NCBI GenBank assembly: GCA_003164075.1
Contig: PLRZ01000209.1
Location: forward strand, 4,284 to 12,890
Direction: 5' to 3'
DNA from: Bryobacterales bacterium
Lineage (GTDB): Bacteria > Acidobacteriota > Terriglobia > Bryobacterales > Bryobacteraceae
Length of the DNA: 8,607 nucleotides
Position 1 is the stretch's first letter. Every line of letters starts with the position of its first letter. A program made the translations under genes and the position numbers. The notes beneath the pieces were generated by a model. The model saw only the letters and a program-made list of their open reading frames with translations, had not been told where the DNA came from and ran no database searches. Below are positions 1 to 7,900 of the stretch, one piece after another.

Positions 1-136
1 GGATATTTCTTCGCGGCTCCTTAGTACTACAGAGCTAGAAGGCCGACCCCACATCGTGTAAAGCCGCAGTGCTCAAGCCGAGGGCTGCCGGCGAGCCGTG
101 CCGCCCAAGGAGCTGTTAAGAAATAAACTTGTCTAA

Positions 137-198
137 CGCTCCCTTACGGTCGCGGCTCTGAACGAAGTCGCATGCGGAGCCGCGACCGTGAGGGAGCG
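137..198. repeat. Imperfect palindrome with 22-bp arms, REP-like
   Basis: Bases 137-158 are the reverse complement of 177-198 with a single mismatch, which would be a G-T pair in RNA or one hairpin orientation. The arms are separated by an 18-base loop (159-176). The arm core is GGTCGCGGCTC and its complement. There is no T-run after either arm, so an intrinsic terminator is unlikely. The arm sequence resembles dispersed intergenic palindromes that I associate with acidobacterial and planctomycete genomes, but only one copy lies in this window, so repeat status is inference. Confidence 0.6.
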
Positions 199-302
199 AG
201 CAGGCAGCAGGAACCGCTTGCCGGCGGGGTGCCCTCTGGGCCGGGCTCGGAAAACGCTGCGTTGATTCCACGGGACCTGTCACCGAGCCGGGCTTGTGAG
301 GC

Positions 303-308
303 TATATT
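303..308 (+). promoter_or_regulatory. -10-like hexamer TATATT adjoining a GTG start
   Basis: TATATT ends five bases before the GTG at 314, so transcription from it would begin at about the start codon and give a leaderless mRNA. No convincing -35 box is seen at 16-18 bases spacing (the bases there read about TCACCG). The same arrangement recurs before the kinase gene. It is a candidate only; a chance AT-rich hexamer cannot be excluded. Confidence 0.3.
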
Positions 309-313
309 GAATT

Positions 314-658
314 GTGGGAGAAACCTGGCGGCGCACGGTGGCGGTGGGGCTGGCATTCGTGCTGGCGGTGGGAGGCGTGGTCATCTTCGCCTCGCGGACC
401 TCGCGGCGCATGCGGCAGATCCACACCGCTAACGAGCCGATCAGCGGCTGGATGTCGGTTCCGTTTATCGCCCACACCCACCACGTGCCCGCCCCGGTGC
501 TGTTTCAAGCCATCGGAGTGCCTCCCCTGCAGCCGCGCGACCACCGATCGGTCCGCCGCATCGCCCGCGAGCTGAATCGGCCCGTTCCTGAACTGATTGC
601 CCAACTGCAACGCGCCATCGACGCCGCCGCGCAACCACCCGGCGGTTCCCCGCGATGA
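314..658 (+). CDS. Small single-pass membrane protein coupled to DedA
   Basis: This is a 114-residue protein of unknown function. A short N-terminus with two arginines precedes one hydrophobic helix (about residues 8-26). A basic patch (RTSRRMR, 28-34) follows, suggesting that the rest is cytoplasmic. Residues 41-57 (EPISGWMSVPFIAHTHH) lead into two short helical segments, about 58-70 and 76-105, separated by a proline-rich link. The layout suggests a small helical recognition domain anchored to the membrane. The GTG at 314 was chosen because it starts immediately before the membrane helix and because no earlier in-frame start gives a better protein. The stop overlaps the next start (ATGA, 655-658), so translation is probably coupled to the DedA-type gene, and a helper role for that protein is inferred. 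I recall similar small proteins beside DedA-type genes in related bacteria but cannot check this here. Confidence 0.75.
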   Translation: MGETWRRTVAVGLAFVLAVGGVVIFASRTSRRMRQIHTANEPISGWMSVPFIAHTHHVPAPVLFQAIGVPPLQPRDHRSVRRIARELNRPVPELIAQLQRAIDAAAQPPGGSPR

Positions 659-1248
659 ACGAACAACTCCTCGCGGCGGTCACTCAATATGGCGCGCCGG
701 CCCTTTTTGGAATTGTCGCCATCGCGGCCGTCGGCGTTCCGCTTCCCATCACGCTGCTGCTGATTGTGGTGGGTTCCATGATTTCACAAGGCGCCATGAA
801 CCTGTGGTTGGCCCTGGGAGTTGCCAGCGCCGGTTCCATTCTCGGCGATCAGGCCGGCTACGCCATCGGTCGCTGGGGAGGGTCGGCTGCCGTTGCCAAA
901 CTGAGCGGCCTTTTCGGAAAGAAGGCCAGTCTGGAGGCCATGGAGGCGAAGGCCAAAGCTTGGGGTGGTCCCGGAATTTTTCTCACTCGCTGGCTGCTCG
1001 GTCCGCTGGGACCGTGGATCAATCTGGCCAGCGGTACGGCGGCGTATCCATGGCGCCGATTTCTCTTCTGGGACATACTCGGCGAAATGACGTGCGCGGT
1101 GGTCTACATTTCCCTGGGGCGGTTCTTCAGCGATCGCGTAATGGCGCTGGGCGCCGTTTTGGGCGACCTGACGTGGACCATCGCGGCCCTGCTGGCCGCC
1201 ATCGTTTTGGGATATCAACTGTGGACGCGTTTGCGGAGGGCGAGGTAG
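655..1248 (+). CDS. DedA / SNARE-associated-type (VTT) membrane protein
   Basis: This 197-residue inner-membrane protein has several hydrophobic segments, at about residues 14-45, 50-75, 107-130, 146-160 and 168-191. It carries the hallmarks of the DedA/VTT family (PF09335): GVPLP at 27-31, a G-D-Q-A-G-Y-A-I-G-R block at 64-73, TRWLLGPLG at 111-119 and the glycine-bearing LASG at 124-127. DedA proteins are linked to membrane homeostasis, envelope stress tolerance and, in some members, undecaprenyl-phosphate or phospholipid flipping. Asp65 and Arg112 match charged residues needed in E. coli YqjA/YghB. The acidic residue usually following the LP motif is absent (here ITLL), and the second arginine of the R-x(n)-G-x-R block is absent. 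It is therefore a divergent subfamily, and the substrate cannot be assigned. The length is normal for the family. The start overlaps the previous stop by four bases. Confidence 0.9.
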   Translation: MNEQLLAAVTQYGAPALFGIVAIAAVGVPLPITLLLIVVGSMISQGAMNLWLALGVASAGSILGDQAGYAIGRWGGSAAVAKLSGLFGKKASLEAMEAKAKAWGGPGIFLTRWLLGPLGPWINLASGTAAYPWRRFLFWDILGEMTCAVVYISLGRFFSDRVMALGAVLGDLTWTIAALLAAIVLGYQLWTRLRRAR

Positions 1249-1399
1249 CGCTTGTCTGCCGGGTCGAGACTCCGAACTCCTGATGTCGCCCCGCACCTTC
1301 GGTTGCCGGGGAAATTGGCTTGGGCCGAACGGACGTCGGGTCGGACCAGGCTCATCACAAATTCCACGACCACTTCAGACAAGAGTGCCTGCGCCGTCT
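1249..1399. other. Convergent intergenic gap with a possible terminator hairpin
   Basis: This gap of about 150 bases separates two convergent genes. Bases 1289-1293 (CCCCG) pair with 1307-1311 (CGGGG), enclosing an inner CC-TTC-GG helix. Neither side is followed by a T-run, so it would be at best an atypical two-way terminator. No gene is seen in the gap. Confidence 0.3.
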
Positions 1400-2797
1400 C
1401 TACCGTCGCAGTCCGCGGCCCGGGGCCACGCCTTCCACCAGCGAACCGCCGCGCACCACCGGCACGCCATTCACCAGCACGTAAACCATTCCCTCGGAAT
1501 ACTGCGCGGGATTCTCGAAGGTGGCGCGGTCCGTCACGCGCGCCGCATCGAATACCGCGAGGTCGGCGTCCGCTCCCACACTGACGCGCCCTTTGCCGGG
1601 GACGCCCAGGCGTTCGGCCGGCGCCAAAGTCATTTTGCGCAGCGCCTCCATTAAAGGGAGCACGCGCTGCTCGCGCACATACCGGCCCAGCACCCGCGTG
1701 AATGTGCCGGCCGCGCGCGGGTGGCCTTTGCCGTTCTCCAGAATGCCATCGGAGGCAATCTCCACCAGCGGGTTCCCCATGGCCAGCTTCACCGTCTCTT
1801 CGGGGATGGAATGAATCGCCACCATGCCGCCCTGCCGCCGATAACGCGCGAAGCTCTCCGCGGTCAGACGCTCGCCGGTAGCCGCCCATTGCAGGTCGCC
1901 GAAGGTGATGCCGCCTTGCCGCGCCTGCCAGCCTTCGCTGAAAATGGCCGACCCGAGATCGGTCATGCCGGCCGTGTAAGGGTACGCCTCGGTGGTAATG
2001 TCGAGCCCGCGCCGGCGCGCGCCTTCGATCATCTCCAGGCACAGCGGCGTCTCGCCGAGCCCCATGCTGGTGATGTGCACCACGTGCAGCGACGCGCCCG
2101 TGGCGGCGGCATCGGCAATCGCCTCCTGCAGCGCGTCCACCACGCCCGGTTCCTCGGGGCCGCCGTTGCGCATGTGAACGTAGAGCGCCGTTTTCTTCTC
2201 CGCCGCCAGCTTGAACAGGTCGAGAATCTCGGCGCGCGATGCCAGCGGAATATAGGCGATCGCTACGCCGATTCCCAGCGCTCCTTCTTCCAGTCCACGG
2301 CGCACCAGGGCGAGTGTCTCGCGCTGCTCCCGCGGTGTGGCCGCGCGTTCCACGGCTTTATCGCGCGGCAGCAGCGTGCCGCTATCGTGCATCACCGCCA
2401 TGCGCGCCGGTAAGTGGCCGGATGTAGCTCCGAAATTGATGAGCGCTTTCCCTTCCCGCGCGGCATACCAGCCTGGCACGGGCGACACGCCCACTTCCAT
2501 TTCGAGCGCGGTCGTGACCCCGTCCATGGCCTTGAACCGGTAGTTTTCCGGCGTCTGCCCATGCGAATGCAGATCGATAAATCCCGGCGCCACCACCAGT
2601 CCGCCGGCGTCAAGTACGGTTCGCCCGCGGAGTGCCTCTACGGAAACTGCCGCGATCTTACCGTCGCGGATTCCGATCTGCCGCACGGCGTCCAGGCCGC
2701 TGGCCGGGTCCATCACCCGGCCGTTGGCTATCACCACGTCGAATTCCTGCGCCCACATCACGCCCGCCAGCAGGAGCACCGCCATCGCGAATCGCAT
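1400..2797 (-). CDS. Exported N-acyl-D-amino-acid deacylase-family amidohydrolase
   Basis: This 465-residue metal-dependent hydrolase belongs to the amidohydrolase superfamily, D-aminoacylase / N-acyl-D-glutamate deacylase branch. These enzymes remove the acyl group from N-acyl-D-amino acids. A signal peptide is visible (residues 1-16, likely cleavage after MWA before QE), so it probably acts in the periplasm. Expected landmarks: HSH at 77-79 (first metal ligands), His208 in YVHMRNGG, His241 in HVVHITSMG, Asp350 in ASDGIL, HPRAAGTF at 359-366, and a C-terminal KMTLAPAERLG / GADADLAVFD segment rebuilding the small beta-domain. The bridging cysteine of Alcaligenes D-aminoacylase (in GNCG) is missing; the segment is LEMEVG, so Glu99 or Glu101 may take its place. 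It starts 10 bases after the upstream gene's stop, with GAGAG as a plausible ribosome site, so it is probably co-transcribed with that gene. The exact substrate is not shown by the sequence. Confidence 0.88.
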   Translation of the reverse strand: MRFAMAVLLLAGVMWAQEFDVVIANGRVMDPASGLDAVRQIGIRDGKIAAVSVEALRGRTVLDAGGLVVAPGFIDLHSHGQTPENYRFKAMDGVTTALEMEVGVSPVPGWYAAREGKALINFGATSGHLPARMAVMHDSGTLLPRDKAVERAATPREQRETLALVRRGLEEGALGIGVAIAYIPLASRAEILDLFKLAAEKKTALYVHMRNGGPEEPGVVDALQEAIADAAATGASLHVVHITSMGLGETPLCLEMIEGARRRGLDITTEAYPYTAGMTDLGSAIFSEGWQARQGGITFGDLQWAATGERLTAESFARYRRQGGMVAIHSIPEETVKLAMGNPLVEIASDGILENGKGHPRAAGTFTRVLGRYVREQRVLPLMEALRKMTLAPAERLGVPGKGRVSVGADADLAVFDAARVTDRATFENPAQYSEGMVYVLVNGVPVVRGGSLVEGVAPGRGLRR

Positions 2798-2807
2798 ATC
2801 TCTCAGC

Positions 2808-3911
2808 TTAGATCGAAATCACCGGCTTGCCGAGCACTTCCCAGCGCGGCTCCACGCCCAGGCCCGGCACTGTTGGCGCAGCCATCCTGCCGTCCTGACG
2901 CTGCGGCGCTCCCGCGGCGTTGCTCACGGTCACGTAACTGTTGAAGTCCGTGGCGGTGAACAGATAGTCGGGAGGCGTGCTGTGCGCCAGGTGCGCGATG
3001 GCCGCGGTAACGATGTCGCCGCCCCAGGTATCTTCGATGGTGAGGGCAATTCCCAGCGACACGCTGAGGTCGCGAATCTGCCGCGCCTTGGTCAGGCCGC
3101 CGACTTTCGAAATCTTCAGATTGATTACGTCCATCGCCTGGTCGCTCACCCCCTCCACCACCATGGCTAGGCTGTCGACCACCTCGTCGAGCACGAATGG
3201 CCGGTTGGTATGCCGCCGCACCACCAGGCATTCGGCATAGCTGGCGCACGGCTGCTCGATGTAGACGTCCACCGCGCGGACGGCATCGGCTACGCGAAGC
3301 GCCTGGTGCTGCGTCCATCCGGTATTGGCGTCGGCGATGAGGACGTCGCCGCGCTCGAGTTGCGCGGCGGCCTGATGAATGCGTTCGATATCGGTATCGG
3401 GGTCGCCACCCACTTTGAGCTGAAACCTGGTGTAGCCCTCGGCGCGATAGTGCGACACCTTTTCGGCCATGGCCCGCGGACTGTCCTGGGAGATGGCGCG
3501 GTACAAAGGAAAGGTCTCGCCGTAGCGGCCGCCGAGGAGGGTGACCACAGGCAGGCCCGCGACCTTGCCGAGAATGTCCCAGCACGCCATGTCGAGCGCC
3601 GATTTGACGTAGGGATGGCCGCGCAGGGCGGCGTCCATGCGGGCGTTCAACACGCCCAGCGCGGTGGGGTCGAGCCCCAAGAGGTGCGGCGCCAGTTTGG
3701 CGATTCCGGCGCGCGCGCCTTCGGCGTAGGCCGGCAGGTAGGCCGGTCCCAGGGGACAGACCTCGCCGTAGCCGGTGACACCGGCGTCGGTATGGATGGC
3801 GACTACGGTGGAGTCAAAAACTTCGACGGAGTTTCCGCCGGACCATTTGTAGCTGCCTTCGTGCAGGGGCAGGTCCACCTGAAAAGCTTCGATCCTGGTG
3901 ATCTGGGGCAT
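2808..3911 (-). CDS. Enolase-superfamily enzyme, cis-3-hydroxyproline dehydratase / hydroxyproline-betaine epimerase type
   Basis: This 367-residue mandelate racemase / muconate lactonizing enzyme family member has no signal peptide and is cytoplasmic. The N-terminal capping domain (about 1-125) contains [17 protein letters not shown] (21-37) and [14 protein letters not shown] (49-62). The barrel carries FQLKVGGDP (163-171), ADANTGW (193-199), EQPC (219-222), LDEVVDS (241-247), [10 protein letters not shown] (264-273) and EDTWGGDI (293-300). Predicted Mg2+ ligands are Asp194, Glu219 and Asp242. Predicted acid/base lysines are Lys166 and Lys266; the first Lys of the usual KxK is Gln164. From recall, this motif set matches cis-3-hydroxy-L-proline dehydratases and the related 4-hydroxyproline/proline-betaine 2-epimerases (HpbD) better than dipeptide epimerases or muconate enzymes. 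These act on proline-derived compounds from collagen or osmolytes. A GAGAGAG stretch lies upstream of the ATG. The choice between dehydratase and epimerase is uncertain. Confidence 0.87.
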   Translation of the reverse strand: MPQITRIEAFQVDLPLHEGSYKWSGGNSVEVFDSTVVAIHTDAGVTGYGEVCPLGPAYLPAYAEGARAGIAKLAPHLLGLDPTALGVLNARMDAALRGHPYVKSALDMACWDILGKVAGLPVVTLLGGRYGETFPLYRAISQDSPRAMAEKVSHYRAEGYTRFQLKVGGDPDTDIERIHQAAAQLERGDVLIADANTGWTQHQALRVADAVRAVDVYIEQPCASYAECLVVRRHTNRPFVLDEVVDSLAMVVEGVSDQAMDVINLKISKVGGLTKARQIRDLSVSLGIALTIEDTWGGDIVTAAIAHLAHSTPPDYLFTATDFNSYVTVSNAAGAPQRQDGRMAAPTVPGLGVEPRWEVLGKPVISI

Positions 3912-3956
3912 CGTCCCATTCTCTCTCGATGCCGGTGGCAGGCAAAAGCACGCTAA

Positions 3957-4472
3957 CTAACAGGAGATCGCCAATCCCACGAAAACGGCTACACTTTCTA
4001 CCTCAAATATGTAGGCCCATTGCCAACTGGCAACGATGTGAAGGTGGATGTCACGCTGCGCGAGAGGCTGGCGTTTCCGTTGGAAGAGCGCCCAGTCCTG
4101 CGTGGCTATGAGGAGTTCAGCGATCTGCCAACGGACCGGCGTCTTCGCGTCTATTCGCTGGAGGAAATCGCCACCGAAAAAACGCTCGCACTGGCAGATC
4201 GGGCACGCAATGAACCTCGCGACCTCTTTGATCTGTGGCACCTCACATCAGGCGAGGGCCTCGATCTCGGACCTCTTGCCGGAGCAATGCGGCAGAAACT
4301 AGAATTTCGCGGCAAGCCATGCGAGGGAATCACGGACGCCATCCGCAACAAGGAAGCTCGGCTCAAGGCTCTCTGGTCAAGACGCCTCGCCTACCAAATG
4401 ACGATCCTACCGGAATTTGATGAGGTGTTCCGCGCCGTGCAACGCACGCTGCGGCAGGCGGATCTGCCGTAA
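3957..4472 (+). pseudogene. 5'-truncated AbiEii/AbiGii-type nucleotidyltransferase toxin
   Basis: The C-terminal half matches the AbiEii (DUF1814) family: FYLKYVGPL, KVDVTLRERL, VYSLEEIATEKTLALADRA and PRDLFDLW. Family members are usually about 250-300 residues and begin with a GG-TAL block and an S-x-DLDF block that form most of the nucleotidyltransferase active site. Neither is present. The frame is open only from 3957 (after TAA at 3954-3956). The first usable start is TTG 4020, giving 150 residues, but homology clearly continues upstream of it, so 4020 is not a natural start. The third active-site carboxylate (Asp10 from TTG 4020, in KVDV) and the late helical motif (EKTLALADRARNEPRDLFDLW region, residues 53-73) remain. 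Intact AbiEii pairs with an AbiEi antitoxin; none is seen here. The fragment starts 45 bases from the start codon of the divergent enolase-superfamily gene, suggesting a rearrangement junction. It should be inactive as a nucleotidyltransferase. Confidence 0.75.
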
Positions 4473-4905
4473 GTCCTGATGGTGTCCCGCCCAGCAAATC
4501 GGTCAAGTCGGCTGGTTTACGTTGTTGTCGTTTGGAGCCAGGTGTTCGATCCCGATGGTACGGGCTTCCAGTTTGTTGCGTATGACGCCGAAGAATTCAG
4601 CCAGGACTGTGCGCATCGGAGCTGCTCCTGGTCCGATTAGGCAATGCACTATGACGAGTGTGGTGAGGGCCCGGATTCCGGTTTTGCCGGCCAGCGTTCC
4701 ATCGCGGCAACACCGCAATGGAAACGCCAGTCGTGAAGCAGCATCAACGGTAGAAGGAACGTCTACTCGGACCGCTGGACAACGAACGAATTCCGCTCTT
4801 CGCCGAGACCACCAAGACATGCATTACCAACTACGCCCAAGCGCGTTGGCTCGTCGCCGACAAAGAAAATTTGGCGGAATCGCTCGGAGACTGCGCAGTT
4901 ATAAT
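4473..4905. other. 433-base gap, no recognisable gene
   Basis: The stretch is open in several frames, but none gives a protein I recognise. The frame of the preceding remnant stays open after its stop, from ATG 4479 to TAG 4638 (53 codons). Another frame from 4754 to about 4921 reads plausibly (for example LFAETTKTC and WLVADKENL) but has no start and is closed by TAG at 4751. The kinase frame is open upstream to 4522, with a composition unlike a real N-terminus. The region may hold eroded remains linked to the toxin fragment. The only regulatory candidate is TATAAT at 4900-4905. Confidence 0.5.
4900..4905 (+). promoter_or_regulatory. Consensus -10 hexamer TATAAT at the kinase start
   Basis: This is an exact TATAAT. 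It directly abuts the GTG at 4906 and ends six bases before the in-frame GTG at 4912. Initiation 6-7 bases downstream would fall on the 4912 codon, giving a leaderless message. There is no good -35 match at 16-18 bases spacing; the closest TTG-containing element (TTGGCG, 4871-4876) is 23 bases away. GGAGA at 4886-4890 is too distant to be a normal ribosome site for either GTG. Confidence 0.4.
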
Positions 4906-7900
4906 GTGTCGGTGCGTCGTCTAATCTGGGCTTGGCTTAGTTTCGCGGGTTGGGCGGTTGCCCAACAATACCCGTTCGTAGCGGTCAAGGCGCCGAACCC
5001 GCCGCAGGGCGTCAAGGGATTATTTCAGGATCACATTGGCCGTTTGTGGGTGCGCACCACGAGCGACGTTGCTTGCTTCGACGGCAGTCGGTTCTTTTAC
5101 CTCCGAAACTACGGATTTCCGGATACGGAGGCGCGGAGTATCGCCGAAGACGACGACGGCGCCATCTGGATTGGTTCAAGTCTTGGCTTGCATCGATTCT
5201 GGAAGGGCAAACTCGTTCGAATACAGGAAGGGGTTGTGCCGAGTGTGGTGCGGGGTGCACCCGGTATCATTCTTGCGGCGATTGGGCCTCCCGGCAAAGG
5301 TCTCCCCGGTGCCGCCGACCTGTATCGCATTCATAGAGAAGGGTCAGTCTGGAGATCCGAAAAACTGCCAGACCTTCAAGTGGTGGGAACGCTGTCGATC
5401 GGTCATGACCAATCGATTACTTTCGCAGGCCAACACTCCTGGTTTGAAACCTCGGCTGAAGCGATGACCAACTGGAAGGCCGGAACACGCCTCCAGACAA
5501 CCGACCGTACCCTGCCGGGTATGAATGTGGAGCAGGTGTTTCGAGACCAGTTTGGCTGTGTCTGGTTACGGAATCAAGGGGCAACGGCCTATCAATGTCC
5601 AAGCGACCAGCAACTGCACCATCTTCCGGACTCCATTACCGATGGTCAAAAGCTCATATCGGAAACCAGCGACGGGCGGATTCTGTTGCCGGGCCAGGGG
5701 TCCTTTGCCCTGGGACGACCGGGTTCGTTCCACGTCGCTAAGCCTGCAAATGGCCTTCCAGCCATAGAAGCGGCATTGATGGCGGCGGATGGCAGCCTTT
5801 GGATCGGCGGCAGTAAGGGTCTCTTCCGATTTGCCTACCCGTTCAGCTTCGAGTTTTGGACCGAACGGGACGGTTTGGGGGACGTCACCTCAACGATCCG
5901 AGTCCGCGACCGGGTCTTCGCCGCAGATCGCGACGGCATCAAGGAATTGAGCCGGGACCGCCGGTCGTGGTCGCTCCTGCCTAAGTTGGCTGACCTCGGA
6001 CGCGTCTATCACATGATTCCCGGCCCGGCAGATACCATCTTCGCCTCCCTCTACTACCACGGGGTGGAACAGATCTCTCTGGATGGAACGGCCGTCATCC
6101 GACCCACGCATGACATCCCAGGAATGCATCTTGCTGAGACCGGGGATGGGAGTCTATGGTTGGCCGGCATCGGTGTTTCTCGCGTAGTGGTCGCCAACGG
6201 CCAGGCGAAACTGGTAGAAGAGCCCCTGCCCGCGCGGCACTGGAACGGGCTTGATATCGAGACCAACCCCTCAAACGGGGACTTGTGGGCCTGTTACGAC
6301 GGAGGATTAATTAAGAAAGAGATCTCGGGTTGGGTGAGCATCACGGAAAAAGACGGACTGCTTCAGAATGGATGTCGTTCCATAGCGGTTAGCCCAAACG
6401 GTGACGTTTGGTATGGATACAACTCCATCGCTGCCTTCACTCTGGTTAAGCCTCGTCCAAACGCCCCTCCGCAACTTCGACATTTTCGCCCAGGTGGAGA
6501 TGTGGGCGATGCCGTCGTTCATTTCTTGGATTTTGATCGCCGAGGTTGGCTCTGGCGTGGAGCCGGCGACGGTGTCTATGTTGCCACCCCAGAAGCGGCC
6601 GAGAACGGTGCGTGGCTTCACTTGGGAGATGACGACGGCTTGCCGGGACTAGACATGAATCAGCAAGCCCTTTATGCCGACGCGGATGGATCTGTGTGGT
6701 TCGGGGCCGACACATCGCTCACGCATTTTGCGCCACCATCGAATCTATTGGAGCCTCTATCGACCAACGCATTCATCTCGGCGTTCTCCTGGGATGGTGG
6801 GACGCCGCGCTTTGCCGAGACAATCGATTCCGTGCCGAGCGGTGCCAAACTGACCGCCCATGTTGGCTCCCTTCAGTTCGATCGCCGCAACGGGTTGCGG
6901 GTACGTTACCGAATGCTGCCTGACCAGGCGGCGTGGAAAGACAGCAGCAGTCTTGACCTCCCTTTGGGAACTGCCGGTTGGGGCGCACACACGTTGGAGG
7001 TCCAGGCACGCATCGGCGCGGGACCATGGTCCCCGACGGCAGCCTACTCTTTTTCTGTCGTGCGACCCGTCGGGCTTTCGTGGCCCGTCTTAGGCATGGT
7101 CGTACCGGTTCTGCTCGCAGCGATCTTCTGGGTACGGGTCAGGTCCCTAAAACGCACGCGGCGTGAACGCAAAGCCCTGCCCGATCTGACGGCATTGCGC
7201 ATGGCCGCCATGGTTCCCGAGTCTCAGGTGCTGCTTGGCACCACGCTGGACGGACGATTCACGCCCCGCCGTTTCTTGGCGCGCGGGGGGTTTGCCTCGG
7301 TCTTTGACGGGCACGATCAGCTACAGGACCGGCGATGCGCCATCAAAGTGTTTCATCGGGAAGTCGCCGATCTAGGACTCGTGAGACGATTCCAGCGAGA
7401 GGTCGCGGCGCTTGAAACCATCGTCCATCCAAATGTCGTGCGCCTCTACGGCCACGGCAACACTCAATCGGGGGTGCCTTATCTGGTGATGGAATTTATC
7501 GAGGGTACGACCCTGCGCGACGCTCTTCCGTCAGGAGGCTTCGAGCCTCGACAAGTGGCAAGCCTGTTGCGCCAGGCTGGAAGCGCACTCGAAGCAATCC
7601 ATCGCCTCGGGATCTATCATCGCGATCTAAAGCCTGAGAATCTCATGATCCGCTTGGAGAGCTCCCAGAACAACAACCTCGTGCTGATCGATTTCTCCAT
7701 CGCAATCGTGCAGAGTCCGGACGAATCCATGCACGGTCTCTCTCGCGCCGCCGGAACCTTTCAGTATATGGCTCCGGAGCAGGCAGTCGGATTTGCCGAC
7801 GCGGCAAGCGACGTTTACAGCCTTGCGAAGGTCACCATCGAGATGATCACCGGTAAGCGGGTGTCGGACCTGCTGCCCGAAGCCTCGCTGGATTTGCCCA

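Larger units (their letters stand above)
1..313. other. 5' non-coding stretch, no gene supported
   Basis: No reading frame here looks like a gene. The first 60 bases contain a short open stretch ending in TAA at 59-61 (frame 2) that could be the tail of a gene entering from the left, but about 19 residues are too few to identify. The only strong structure is the palindrome at 137-198. From about 199 to 300 the DNA is GC-rich and carries a weaker inverted repeat (244-250 with 283-289). A TATATT hexamer lies just before the first gene. Confidence 0.6.

Noticed and set aside
241..292. Inverted repeat GGCTCGG (244-250) / CCGAGCC (283-289)
   Set aside because: It is only seven bases with a 32-base loop in GC-rich DNA; no regulatory role can be supported.
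1251..1384. Inverted repeat CTTGTCTG (1251-1258) / CAGACAAG (1377-1384)
   Set aside because: Eight bases separated by 118 is near chance expectation; no mobile-element features or target duplication are seen.
1215..2042. Minus-strand 275-codon open frame overlapping the amidohydrolase
   Set aside because: It is an out-of-frame shadow of the amidohydrolase, rich in Arg/Gly/Ala as expected from high GC; the amidohydrolase frame has clear family motifs.
2803..3585. Minus-strand 260-codon open frame inside the enolase-superfamily gene
   Set aside because: It is an out-of-frame shadow; the other frame contains all the expected catalytic motifs.
3929..4111. Plus-strand frame starting with AGKST, resembling a P-loop
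   Set aside because: The glycine-rich first half of a Walker A motif is missing, and the rest overlaps the toxin remnant in another frame without further ATPase motifs.
4503..4820. Minus-strand open frame of 105 codons
   Set aside because: I recognise no family, it lies on a stretch with competing open frames on the other strand, and no ribosome site or conserved motif supports it.
4522..4905. Upstream extension of the kinase frame (128 extra residues)
   Set aside because: The extension is Arg/Ser-rich with no domain features and would bury a clear signal peptide in the middle of the protein; GTG 4906 or 4912 fits better.
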